Source: JBAQMG01 sp049302575 (GTDB lineage Bacteria > Bacillota > Desulfitobacteriia > Desulfitobacteriales > Desulfitobacteriaceae). From it: a stretch of 42,361 nucleotides of DNA. The translations under genes and the position numbers were made by a program. Numbering within the stretch: the stretch's first letter is position 1; each line of letters begins with the position of its first letter. The notes beneath the pieces are model-generated. The model made no database searches. It had not been told where the DNA came from and saw only the letters and a program-made list of their open reading frames with translations. The stretch lies in the NCBI GenBank assembly GCA_049302575.1, contig JBAQMG010000060.1, positions 1 through 42,361 on the forward strand, given 5' to 3'. Of this stretch, positions 16,189-23,656 are shown in pieces.

Positions 16189-17361
16189 ATGAGTTCAACA
16201 CTTCGACTAATTCCACTTGTTTTACTTGCACTAGGTATGTTTATCTATCCCCAAGATGTTCTTTCTTCTGCCACAGCTGGACTTACGCTCTGGTGGCGTT
16301 TTGTGCTCCCTGCCTTATTACCTTTTTTTATACTATCAGAACTCCTAATAGGTCAGGGATTTGTTCATTTTCTCGGGGTTGTCTTGGAACCTTTAATGCG
16401 TCCCCTTTTCCATCTACCAGGAAGAGCTTCCTTTGTTGTTGTCATGGGCTATACTTCAGGCTTTCCCCTAGGCGCAGTTCTAACTGCTCGTCTACGCCAA
16501 AAAGGAGAACTAACTCGTGAGGAAGGAGAACGGTTATTAGCTTTTACCAATAACCCTAGCCCGGGTTTCATGTTTGGGGCCGTAGCCTCAGGTATGTTAG
16601 GCAAACCTAATCTTGGCATCATCCTGGCTTGTTCAGTTTATTTAGCTAATTTAGGAGTCGGCCTCTTATACCGGTTTTATCGCCCAAGCACAATTTCTAA
16701 ACAAAAAAAAACTGCTCCCACTTTAAAGCGTGCCCTTCAGGAAATGCGACAGGCCCAAACCCTTGACGGAAGACCCTTTGGACAAATATTAGGTGATTCC
16801 ATCCGTAATAGTGCCACAACCGTAATATCCGTTGGCGGCTTTTTAGTCTTCTTTTCTGTAGTTATCCGCCTATTAACAACTTGGCATGTTACTTCCTTCA
16901 TAGCAACACTATTACACCCTTTACTAGGTGTTTTATTACCACTTCGAGGACTAGAAAGTATTATCAATGGCCTCTTCGAAATGACCCTTGGTTGCCAAGG
17001 AACAATTCAAGCCTTTTCTATGCTTTCACAACAAGTAGGAATACTTTCATTCTTAATGGGCTGGGGGGGATTATCTGTTTTTGCTCAAGTTGCCAGCTTT
17101 ACCGGAGAAACCGATCTTCGCCTGGGTCCCTTTGTTATTGCCCGTATTCTCCATGCCTTCCTAGCTTTAGGCTTAAGCCAACTCTTTCTATTGATTGCCA
17201 AAGTCCCGGCCAGCACTCCAGTCTTTCCTCGTTCGTACACTACGACCGAACTTTGGTTAACCACCTGGCGGCAAAGTTTTCTAATGTTTGCCGGGAGCAT
17301 TGGATTTTTGCTTGTTCTTGCTCTATTGTACCGTTTTGGGTCTAGGTACCTAAGCCATTAG
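16189..17361 (+). CDS. ylbJ: sporulation integral membrane protein YlbJ
   Basis: YlbJ is a polytopic membrane protein made in the mother cell and needed for spore cortex formation in Bacillus. The 390-residue protein has about eight hydrophobic segments, for example LIPLVLLALGMFIYP at the start, FVLPALLPFFILSELL near 40 and LVLALLY at the end, with the nucleoside-transporter-like 'gate' motif GYTSGFPLGAVLTARL and FTNNPSPGFMFGAVA. AGGTGAT lies eight bases ahead of the ATG. In many Firmicutes it is next to rsmD and coaD; rsmD is convergent here and coaD is absent. No sigma-E promoter stands out. Confidence 0.9.
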   Translation: MSSTLRLIPLVLLALGMFIYPQDVLSSATAGLTLWWRFVLPALLPFFILSELLIGQGFVHFLGVVLEPLMRPLFHLPGRASFVVVMGYTSGFPLGAVLTARLRQKGELTREEGERLLAFTNNPSPGFMFGAVASGMLGKPNLGIILACSVYLANLGVGLLYRFYRPSTISKQKKTAPTLKRALQEMRQAQTLDGRPFGQILGDSIRNSATTVISVGGFLVFFSVVIRLLTTWHVTSFIATLLHPLLGVLLPLRGLESIINGLFEMTLGCQGTIQAFSMLSQQVGILSFLMGWGGLSVFAQVASFTGETDLRLGPFVIARILHAFLALGLSQLFLLIAKVPASTPVFPRSYTTTELWLTTWRQSFLMFAGSIGFLLVLALLYRFGSRYLSH

Positions 17362-17370
17362 ATGTTACCC

Positions 17371-17398
17371 AAAAAAAGAGTGAGTTTATTACTCACCC
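17371..17398 (-). terminator. bidirectional terminator between ylbJ and the coiled-coil gene
   Basis: GGGTGAG-TAATAAA-CTCACTC (17378-17398, minus strand) is a 7-bp stem with one G-U pair followed by seven T. The stop codon of the minus gene lies in the loop. A weaker CCTTTTC follows on the plus strand. Confidence 0.75.
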
Positions 17399-17880
17399 TT
17401 TTCAACAGTTTCATTAGTCTTTTCTTGATTAACAGTTGTCTTAAGCTCCTCACGGTTACGCCGTATCGATTGTACAGTCTCATGAACCTTGGCCTCAATG
17501 CCTTCTAATAATTCATCAGCATATTGTACTGCTCCAAATTTAACCTCACGCGCATAGATTTGAGCCTGACGAACTACATCTTCAGCATACCCTTGAGCCT
17601 GTTTGACTATTTCATTGTCCTCCGCTATTTTTTCCACATAACTTTTTCCACGATCCATTAATTTTTGAGCTTCCGTTTGAGCTTCATCGATAATTCTTTG
17701 CCGTTCATTTAACACCCACTTAGCATTACGTACCTCCTCAGGCATAACGGAACGTATTCGATCCAACAACTCAAAAATAACTGAATCATCCACCAAAACC
17801 TTCCCTGTCAGTGGAATTTTAGTCCCTCGATCAACTATTTCCTCTAATTCATCTAGCAAACTTAAAACATCACTTTCCAA
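17389..17880 (-). CDS. coiled-coil protein of unknown function (SepF/DivIVA-neighbourhood type)
   Basis: The 163-residue acidic, charged protein has a short globular start (SDVLSLLDELEEIVDRG, then PLTGKVLVDDSVIFELL) and a long predicted coiled coil from about residue 60 rich in A, E, Q and R (RIIDEAQTEAQKLMDRG, AQGYAEDVVRQAQIYA). Such proteins are often labelled ATPase or ATP synthase subunit B-like because of composition; I see no nucleotide motif. The likely start is TTG at 17880, with GGGGGAGG upstream, 17 bases beyond rsmD. The longer frame from 17925 overlaps rsmD. It occupies the place where coaD is usual. The function is unknown. Confidence 0.75.
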   Translation of the reverse strand: MESDVLSLLDELEEIVDRGTKIPLTGKVLVDDSVIFELLDRIRSVMPEEVRNAKWVLNERQRIIDEAQTEAQKLMDRGKSYVEKIAEDNEIVKQAQGYAEDVVRQAQIYAREVKFGAVQYADELLEGIEAKVHETVQSIRRNREELKTTVNQEKTNETVEKGE

Positions 17881-17897
17881 AGTCCAGCCTCCCCCTA

Positions 17898-18446
17898 TTA
17901 TAAATCCATTCGTTGAATATACCACATTTTGGTGTCTCCGTATTTGCCTACTTTACGTACTTCAAAAGGATATAATTCATTAATCATTTCTTCAGCTTTA
18001 CTTGTCTCTACCACAATCACACCATTTGGGCTTAAACGGCAAGGGTTGGCGAGTATAGCCAAAACACGTGCCACTAATCCCTTTCGATAGGGTGGATCGA
18101 GAAAAATAAGATCAAAGACCTCTTGGCTAGATTCCAAATACCGTAAAGCTTCCTGCGGTATAAGCTTAGTGCGATCCAGCACCCCAGCTAACTCAAGATT
18201 TTCCCTGATTACCTTTAACGCTGCGGAACTTTCCTCAACTAAAACTGCCTCTTTAGCACCACGCGACAGAGCCTCAATTGCTAAGTTACCCGTTCCTGCA
18301 AAAAGGTCTAATACTTTAATATCCACAACCTTATCCCTAAGGACATTAAATATTGCACCTTTAACTTTGTCTGAAGTGGGACGCGTTAACAGACCTTCAA
18401 CAGTTTTAAGTCTCCGTCCACGCATAGTTCCAGCAATAATCCGCAT
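17898..18446 (-). CDS. rsmD: 16S rRNA guanine-N2-methyltransferase
   Basis: RsmD methylates G966 (E. coli numbering) of 16S rRNA with S-adenosylmethionine. The 182-residue Rossmann-fold enzyme starts MRIIAGTMRGRRLKT, has TRPTSDKVKGAIFNVL, the SAM-binding motif VLDLFAGTGNLAIEALSRGA and the catalytic DPPY in LIFLDPPYRKG. AAGGAGGG lies ahead of the ATG. A TATAAT-like box just upstream overlaps the ribosome binding region too closely to be assigned. Confidence 0.95.
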   Translation of the reverse strand: MRIIAGTMRGRRLKTVEGLLTRPTSDKVKGAIFNVLRDKVVDIKVLDLFAGTGNLAIEALSRGAKEAVLVEESSAALKVIRENLELAGVLDRTKLIPQEALRYLESSQEVFDLIFLDPPYRKGLVARVLAILANPCRLSPNGVIVVETSKAEEMINELYPFEVRKVGKYGDTKMWYIQRMDL

Positions 18447-18519
18447 TAAAACCCTCCTTATATTATAACAATTTAATACGTAGGAAAACTAGCCTAATCT
18501 TGACAAAATTTTTTAGCCT

Positions 18520-18550
18520 CGAATAAATTCCTCTGTAATAGTTTATACTA
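18520..18550 (+). promoter_or_regulatory. possible sigma-G-type promoter of gpr
   Basis: CGAATA (18520-18525) and TATACTA (18544-18550) are 18 bases apart and faintly resemble the forespore sigma-G boxes. A competing sigma-A reading is TTGACA at 18500 with TAAATT 18 bases later. The sequence cannot decide. Confidence 0.3.
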
Positions 18551-18669
18551 CCTAAAGGCGTAAAACAATCGCCTTCCCCCATCCAATTCTTCCTTTAATT
18601 TCTCCTCTTTAGTCATTGGTCAACAGGCCAGTGACCTTTTTAAAGTTACGACATAAAGGAGAGTATACA

Positions 18670-19656
18670 ATGCAAAGATCAAAATTATTTCAACACTATA
18701 AGGTTAATCTGGACTTAGCACTTGAAGCTCATGAAATTGTTCGAGGTGAAACCGATCAAGAAATTCCCGGTGTTCGTCTAGAAGAGGAACGATTCGATCA
18801 TGCTACAGTAACTACGATCACAATCGAAACAGCTCAAGGTGTTCAAGAAATGGGTAAACCGCTGGGACAATATATAACGATTGACGCTCCTGATATACGT
18901 CAAAACGATTATCTCATCCACAAGGAAATTACCGAAATACTAGCCCAAAAACTACTTAAATTTATGAACCTAAGCGAAAATGCCAGTGTTTTGTTAGTTG
19001 GCTTAGGCAACTGGAATGCAACTCCAGATGCTCTCGGACCACAAGTTGTCAATAAAAGTTTAGTCACACGGCACCTTTTTCATTATTCGCCTACCGAACT
19101 TAACGGAAAATTAAGAAAGGTAAGTGCCATTGCTCCTGGAGTTTTAGGTTTAACGGGCATTGAAACTGCCGAGATTATCCGGGGCATTGTAGAGCATGTA
19201 AAACCCGATCTTATTATAGCCATAGATGCTTTAGCCGCTGGTTCTTTAGAACGAATTGGGACAAGTATCCAATTATCTGATACGGGTATTCATCCAGGCT
19301 CAGGTGTAGGAAATCGACGAACAGGCATCGACGAAGAAACTATGGGTTGTAAAGTTATCGCCATAGGTTTGCCTACCGTCGTTAATGCCGCTGTCATTGC
19401 CAACAATTGTTTAGATACTCTATTAGAACAGTTACAAAGTAGCCCGACACTTTATCAATTATCTAAAGGTATTAGCCCTCAATTTACAACCCAAATCATC
19501 GATAAGGTTCTTTCCCCTTTTAATGGAAACTTAATGGTTACTCCAAAAGAAATAGATAATTTAATTCAAACAGCCGCTAAAATAATTGCTGGTGCCTTAG
19601 GAATAAGCTTACACCCAGGGATTGACCGTGCGGATTTTGAACGTTATTTACATTGA
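18670..19656 (+). CDS. gpr: germination protease GPR
   Basis: GPR is made as a zymogen in the forespore and starts degradation of small acid-soluble spore proteins during germination. The 328-residue protein has family marks FDHATVTTITI, GKPLGQYITIDAP, LLVGLGNWNATPDALGP, IIAIDALAAGSLERI and HPGSGVGNRRTGID. The start at 18670 follows AAAGGAGAG; the frame from 18616 would add 18 residues over it. Cleavage of a short N-terminal propeptide is expected from the family. It is convergent with a mini SASP gene. spoIIP, its neighbour in Bacillus, is not here. Confidence 0.95.
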   Translation: MQRSKLFQHYKVNLDLALEAHEIVRGETDQEIPGVRLEEERFDHATVTTITIETAQGVQEMGKPLGQYITIDAPDIRQNDYLIHKEITEILAQKLLKFMNLSENASVLLVGLGNWNATPDALGPQVVNKSLVTRHLFHYSPTELNGKLRKVSAIAPGVLGLTGIETAEIIRGIVEHVKPDLIIAIDALAAGSLERIGTSIQLSDTGIHPGSGVGNRRTGIDEETMGCKVIAIGLPTVVNAAVIANNCLDTLLEQLQSSPTLYQLSKGISPQFTTQIIDKVLSPFNGNLMVTPKEIDNLIQTAAKIIAGALGISLHPGIDRADFERYLH

Positions 19657-19657
19657 T

Positions 19658-19700
19658 AAAGGAGCGGGTTTTGCCCGCTCCTTTATCCTAACTATTTTTT
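19658..19700 (+). terminator. terminator of gpr
   Basis: AAAGGAGCGGG-TTTTG-CCCGCTCCTTT (19658-19684) is an 11-bp perfect stem directly after the gpr stop; a T run follows at 19695-19700. It also lies downstream of the convergent SASP-like gene. Confidence 0.8.
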
Positions 19701-19806
19701 ACTTCTTGTGTTTACGATTAGCAATCCCAATTTCTTGAGCTACTTCATACTTAAACTTTTCCATTTCTGGAGTCAGTACAATCTTGGGTTTGTCCTGTTT
19801 AGGCAT
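19699..19806 (-). CDS. mini alpha/beta-type SASP-like protein
   Basis: A 35-residue frame reads MPKQDKPKIVLTPEM then EKFKYEVAQEIGIANRKHKK. The segment MEKFKYEVAQEIGI matches the first conserved helix of alpha/beta-type small acid-soluble spore proteins, including the E-(I/V)-A-Q-E context that GPR cuts. The second conserved half (GGxxxKRM) is missing and the protein ends in a basic run. GGAGG lies nine bases before the ATG; an in-frame ATG six bases upstream is too close to it. The neighbour on the other side is gpr, the protease for this protein class. It may bind DNA weakly or be a decoy substrate; function is inferred. Confidence 0.75.
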   Translation of the reverse strand: MPKQDKPKIVLTPEMEKFKYEVAQEIGIANRKHKK

Positions 19807-19967
19807 TAGCATTAACCTCCCTTTCGCTCCAACTTTTTAAACGGTAAACCTCTTTCGTTACCGCTCCATTTAAACCTCTTATCTAAAGCATATTATTTGA
19901 TAGAAAGATACTTAACATACCCGACAAATCATCCCATCATTTCCTTAGAGAGTAAAGAAAATTTAAA

Positions 19968-19998
19968 CTTACATTATGACGCCGTTTTTCAATGTAAG
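19968..19998 (-). terminator. possible terminator of recG
   Basis: CTTACATT pairs with AATGTAAG (8 bp, 15-base loop) across the recG stop codon on the minus strand, followed by TTTAAATTTTCTTT. The large loop weakens the call. Confidence 0.5.
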
Positions 19999-22415
19999 CC
20001 AAGCTTTTTCGCTGAAAAGCATTGTTCAACTTCTTGTAACAATTTCGGGTATTCTTGAGGATTTTGTAATACCTTCTGCGTCATCAAGTACGCTTTCTCA
20101 ATCAGGTCAACGTCTCGCACAGGATCTGCCAGACGCAACTCGGGAAGACCATGTTGTCGAGTTCCCAAAAGTTCTCCGGCTCCACGCAACCGTAAATCCT
20201 CCTCTGCGATTTTAAAGCCATCATTAGTCTGGCAGAGAATATTTAAACGGGGACTGTTTTGCACTTCAGTCATCAGAATACAATAAGACTGCTCACTTCC
20301 CCGCCCTACACGTCCGCGAAGTTGATGAAGTTGAGCTAACCCAAAGCGTTCGGCTCCCTCCACAACCATGACCGTCGCATTAGGGACGTTTACCCCAACC
20401 TCTACAACAGTCGTTGCTACAAGAATATCTATCTCACGAGTCAAAAAGTCACGCATAATACTTTCTTTTTCATTCCCTTTCATTTTCCCATGGATTAAAG
20501 TCACTCGACGTTCTGAATAGCGTTCTTGCAAATAGATGGCATGCTCAGTCGCCGAAGTAACATCTAGAACTTCAGATTCTTCTACTAGAGGACAAACGAC
20601 GAAGATCTGGCGCCCTAAAGCCATCTGTTCTCCTAGAAACTTTTCGAGGTTGGGTCGTCCCCTTGGAGATAATTTCCGCGTTAAAACAGGTTGGCGACCA
20701 ACAGGTAGTTCGTCTAAGACGGAAATTTGTAAATCCCCATACAAAGTAAGCGCCAGAGTACGAGGAATAGGCGTCGCCGTAAGCACTAATACATGGGGAT
20801 TTTCCCCTTTATTTTGAAGCATAGTACGTTGTCGTACACCAAAACGGTGTTGTTCATCCGTAATTGCCAGTCCTAAAGCCTTAAATTTGATATTTTCTTG
20901 TATTAAAGCATGTGTACCTATGATTACTTGAGCACGGCCATCAGCAATTTTAAGCAGATTTTCCTCCCGATCAGCACGTTTTTGACTGCCTAATAACATG
21001 GCAACAGTTACACCAAGGGGTTCAAACATCTTTACTAAGGATTGGTAATGCTGCCACGCTAAAATCTCAGTTGGAACCATCATTGCTCCTTGGTAGCCTG
21101 ACCCTACCGCTTGCAGTAAGGCTGCCATAGCCACAGCAGTCTTCCCCGAACCGACATCGCCTTGAACCAATCGAGCCATGCCCTTGTTGCCCTTCATATC
21201 ACGGAAAATCTCCTGTATGACCCTAGCTTGAGCCGAAGTTAACTTAAAAGGCAACGTTTGAAAGAATTGTTCCACTAGGTCTCCCCCCCCTGAAAGAGGA
21301 GGACTTTCCTGTCGTTCTATACCAAGGCGCATCCGTGCTACAGCCAATTGAAGAAAAAGGACTTCTTCCCAGACTAAACGTTCCCGTGCTTTGTGAAGAC
21401 TTTCCTTAGAATTAGGGAAATGAATTTCTCTATGGGCCGTTACTCGATTCATCCACTCCCATTGATCATCTCCCATCAATATTTCCGGGAAATACTGTTC
21501 AGTATGGTTAATTACACTTTTGATAAAATTACGCAATACCTTAGAAGACAAATTCACAGTTTCAGAATATACTGGGACGATTTCCGTTATAGACATTAAC
21601 GTTACAGCTTCACCCATGGCAAGCTTCTCAATATCACTCACTACTATTTCCGGAACCCGCTGTAGACCTCGTACTTTTCCCGTTACTGTTACTACGGTTC
21701 CTGTTGGAAATTGTTTAACAATATATTGTTGGTTAAACCACACTGCATAAGCTAAATGTTCATCCTGCTCAAGTGTGAGTTTAATTACTTTAATTCTTCC
21801 GTTTGAAATCTGATGGGCGATAACTTTAGCCACGACTGTTACATAATCGCCATCCTTCAATTGGGCTAGCCGAACATGACAACGATCTTCATAACGACGG
21901 GGATAATACACAAGTAGATCCTCAATGGTATTAATTCCAGCTTTCTGTAACTGCTTAAACCTTAGAGGACCAATCCCTTTGATATATTGTAACTCTGTCT
22001 CTCTAGCTAGCTTTGGAACAACAATTTGCTTGGTAATCTGCTTCGGAATGATCACTTCATCTACCAATTCTGGCCTTGCCTGTTTTTTCAGAGAGTCTTC
22101 TGAACTTAAGATACCTATCAAAGTAGAGCCAGAGCTCTCTTGTTCCAAGGAAAAAAGAAGTTTATCAACAAAACCAGTCAACTCAAGGAGTCCCTGTTGT
22201 TTTTTTATTAACCCCCAAACCTGATATTGTCTAGCAATTAAGTCTATAGAACTAAAATTAACTTCAGGAAAAAGCTGTTCTAATCTCGGCAGCATCCCCA
22301 ACAGCAAAGCCTGAAATCCCCCAAAGACCCCCGTGTTTGTATAGCCTTGTTTTTCTTCAGTCAATAAGGCCCGTTTTAGATTATTTAAAACAACCTGCTG
22401 TTGCTTATGACCCAT
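19989..22415 (-). CDS. recG: ATP-dependent DNA helicase RecG
   Basis: RecG remodels stalled forks and recombination intermediates. The 808-residue protein has an N-terminal helical extension, the wedge/OB domain starting near LQYIKGIGPLRFKQLQKAGI, then helicase motifs: QGDVGSGKTAVAMAALLQA (I), TDEQHRFGVRQR (II, DEQH), LTATPIPRTLALTLYGD (III), TTVVEVGVNVPNATVMVVEG and QLHQLRGRVGRG (VI). I chose the ATG at 22415 because AAGAGGG precedes it and the family starts there; the frame to 22478 begins inside an AT-rich repeat. It lies 200 bases behind asp23; the fatty acid kinase gene that usually separates them is absent. Confidence 0.96.
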   Translation of the reverse strand: MGHKQQQVVLNNLKRALLTEEKQGYTNTGVFGGFQALLLGMLPRLEQLFPEVNFSSIDLIARQYQVWGLIKKQQGLLELTGFVDKLLFSLEQESSGSTLIGILSSEDSLKKQARPELVDEVIIPKQITKQIVVPKLARETELQYIKGIGPLRFKQLQKAGINTIEDLLVYYPRRYEDRCHVRLAQLKDGDYVTVVAKVIAHQISNGRIKVIKLTLEQDEHLAYAVWFNQQYIVKQFPTGTVVTVTGKVRGLQRVPEIVVSDIEKLAMGEAVTLMSITEIVPVYSETVNLSSKVLRNFIKSVINHTEQYFPEILMGDDQWEWMNRVTAHREIHFPNSKESLHKARERLVWEEVLFLQLAVARMRLGIERQESPPLSGGGDLVEQFFQTLPFKLTSAQARVIQEIFRDMKGNKGMARLVQGDVGSGKTAVAMAALLQAVGSGYQGAMMVPTEILAWQHYQSLVKMFEPLGVTVAMLLGSQKRADREENLLKIADGRAQVIIGTHALIQENIKFKALGLAITDEQHRFGVRQRTMLQNKGENPHVLVLTATPIPRTLALTLYGDLQISVLDELPVGRQPVLTRKLSPRGRPNLEKFLGEQMALGRQIFVVCPLVEESEVLDVTSATEHAIYLQERYSERRVTLIHGKMKGNEKESIMRDFLTREIDILVATTVVEVGVNVPNATVMVVEGAERFGLAQLHQLRGRVGRGSEQSYCILMTEVQNSPRLNILCQTNDGFKIAEEDLRLRGAGELLGTRQHGLPELRLADPVRDVDLIEKAYLMTQKVLQNPQEYPKLLQEVEQCFSAKKLGLH

Positions 22416-22427
22416 AAAAACAACCCT

Positions 22428-22490
22428 CTTAATAATGCATAATGCATTATTAAGCACGATTAATTCATAATTAAGCATTGTGCATCTGAA
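22428..22490. repeat. AT-rich repeat copy 3 with a 27-base palindrome at the recG ribosome binding site
   Basis: CTTAATAATGCAT-A-ATGCATTATTAAG (22428-22454) is a perfect palindrome around one base and ends exactly where the AAGAGGG of recG begins. AATTCATAATTAAGCATTGTGCAT follows it in broken form to 22485. Confidence 0.7.
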
Positions 22491-22615
22491 TTTTTATTTT
22501 ATTTAAACCAATTCATACTTGTACATTTTGAATTGTACATTAATAATCCTTACCATTCGTTACGATTGAACCTTCCAGTACCCCCACTAAATTATCGTGC
22601 GCAGCGAGTTCGCCC

Positions 22616-22972
22616 TTAAGCTAGAACCCGCACGCCTTGGACATTGATGTTAACCTTAGCTACAGTTAATCCTGTAAAATTTTCCGTCGTAAAACGAACG
22701 CGGTCTATTATGTTAGCTGCTACCTCAGAAATTTTCACACCATAACCTACAATAATATAGAGGTCAATGATTACCTCATTTTCTTGAACAGAAACAACAA
22801 CCCCCCGAGCTAAATTCTCTCGACCGAGTAAATCTGCAAATCCATCCGTAATTTTGCGCGAAGCCATACCCACTAAGCCATAGCATTCCAGGGCTGCGCC
22901 ACCTGCAATAGTCGCAATAACTTCTTCCGAGATATCAATTTTCCCTAAACTATTACTAATTTCTTTTCCCAT
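22616..22972 (-). CDS. Asp23/Gls24 family envelope stress protein
   Basis: This 118-residue protein belongs to the Asp23/DUF322 family, small proteins linked to the cell envelope and to lipid metabolism genes. It shows the conserved stretches SEEVIATIAGGAALECYGLVG, VVVSVQENEVIIDLYIIVGYG and VNINVQGVRV. The ATG at 22972 follows GGGAG; a TTG one codon upstream is possible. In most Firmicutes it is followed by fakA (dak) and recG, and opposed by rpmB. rpmB and recG are present but fakA is not. Confidence 0.92.
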   Translation of the reverse strand: MGKEISNSLGKIDISEEVIATIAGGAALECYGLVGMASRKITDGFADLLGRENLARGVVVSVQENEVIIDLYIIVGYGVKISEVAANIIDRVRFTTENFTGLTVAKVNINVQGVRVLA

Positions 22973-23010
22973 CAAAAATGCTCCCTTCTGGCATTGGCTA
23001 TATCGCTTCT

Positions 23011-23039
23011 ATTCTACCAATTAAATCAACAATGTTCAA
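23011..23039 (-). promoter_or_regulatory. sigma-A promoter of asp23
   Basis: TTGAAC (23034-23039) and TAGAAT (23011-23016) are 17 bases apart on the minus strand, about 40 bases before the ATG. Confidence 0.75.
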
Positions 23040-23177
23040 AAAAACTTTTGAGCATGATGTTTTTCCTCTTCAGTAAATTATAGGTCATCAGTGCAACTAA
23101 GGTTTTCGATTACGCCTGAAGGCTTGTCGAAAGCCAAGTTCTCTATAAAAGGTTTTTGGCATTTCCTAAATTCTAAC

Positions 23178-23206
23178 TTGCCAAGCATCAAAACTTTTGT
23201 TAAAAT
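23178..23206 (+). promoter_or_regulatory. sigma-A promoter of rpmB
   Basis: TTGCCA (23178-23183) and TAAAAT (23201-23206) are 17 bases apart, 38 bases before the rpmB start. Confidence 0.75.
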
Positions 23207-23244
23207 TAATAAGTGTCATTTTGCGTGCAAAGGAGGTTTAAAAT

Positions 23245-23436
23245 ATGGCTAATATTTGTGCTGTATGTGGCAAAGGGGTTAGTACTGGTATGCAGGTCAG
23301 CCACTCTCATATTCGGACTAAGAGGACTTGGAAACCTAACCTGCAACGGGTACGTGCCCTTGTAAAAGGTACACCTACTCGAATTAACGTTTGCACCAGA
23401 TGCTTACGTTCTGGCAAAGTCCAACGTGCAGTGTGA
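23245..23436 (+). CDS. rpmB: 50S ribosomal protein L28
   Basis: L28 is a 63-residue ribosomal protein. It begins MANICAVCGKGVSTG and carries two CxxC pairs (CAVC and CTRC), the zinc-binding form. RTKRTWKPNLQRVRAL is the conserved basic core. AAAGGAGG precedes the ATG. It is monocistronic, with its own promoter and terminator, and diverges from asp23, a widely conserved arrangement. Confidence 0.97.
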   Translation: MANICAVCGKGVSTGMQVSHSHIRTKRTWKPNLQRVRALVKGTPTRINVCTRCLRSGKVQRAV

Positions 23437-23580
23437 ATCGAGGCAAGGTGCTCGAGACGCGAACTATGACGAGATCAGAAACTATTGTTTCTGATCTTTT
23501 GTTATTTACGGCTTCGAAACTAAAACTTAAAACCTCGATCTTTGCACTTCGAACCTCGCATTTTGCCTCGTGCCTCTAAA
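23437..23580. repeat. heptamer-phased repeat flanking the rpmB terminator
   Basis: Contiguous 7-base units CACTTCG, AACCTCG, CATTTTG, CCTCGTG occupy 23545-23572. On the other side of the terminator CGAGGCAAGGTGCTCGAG (23439-23456) is the approximate complement of the right side (TTGCCTCG at 23563-23570), so the whole is an imperfect palindrome around the terminator. Confidence 0.6.
23472..23500 (+). terminator. terminator of rpmB
   Basis: AGATCAGAAAC-TATT-GTTTCTGATCT is an 11-bp perfect stem followed by TTTTGTTATTT. Confidence 0.92.
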
Positions 23581-23584
23581 AGTA

Positions 23585-23656
23585 GCTCTTCACAATTCAT
23601 AATGTATAATTTACAATGCTTAATTGCGCATTATGCATTATGCATCATGCATTAAA
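23585..23656. repeat. AT-rich ATTCATAAT/ATGCAT repeat, copy 4
   Basis: CAATTCATAATGTATAAT and GCATTATGCATTATGCATC recur here and supply the last codons and stop of hslO (MHDA then TAA). Confidence 0.6.

Noticed and set aside
18617..18640. GGTCA...TGACC inverted repeat upstream of gpr, resembling the FapR-like half-site
   Set aside because: The arms are 11 bases apart rather than 1 and there is no lipid gene; a chance match.
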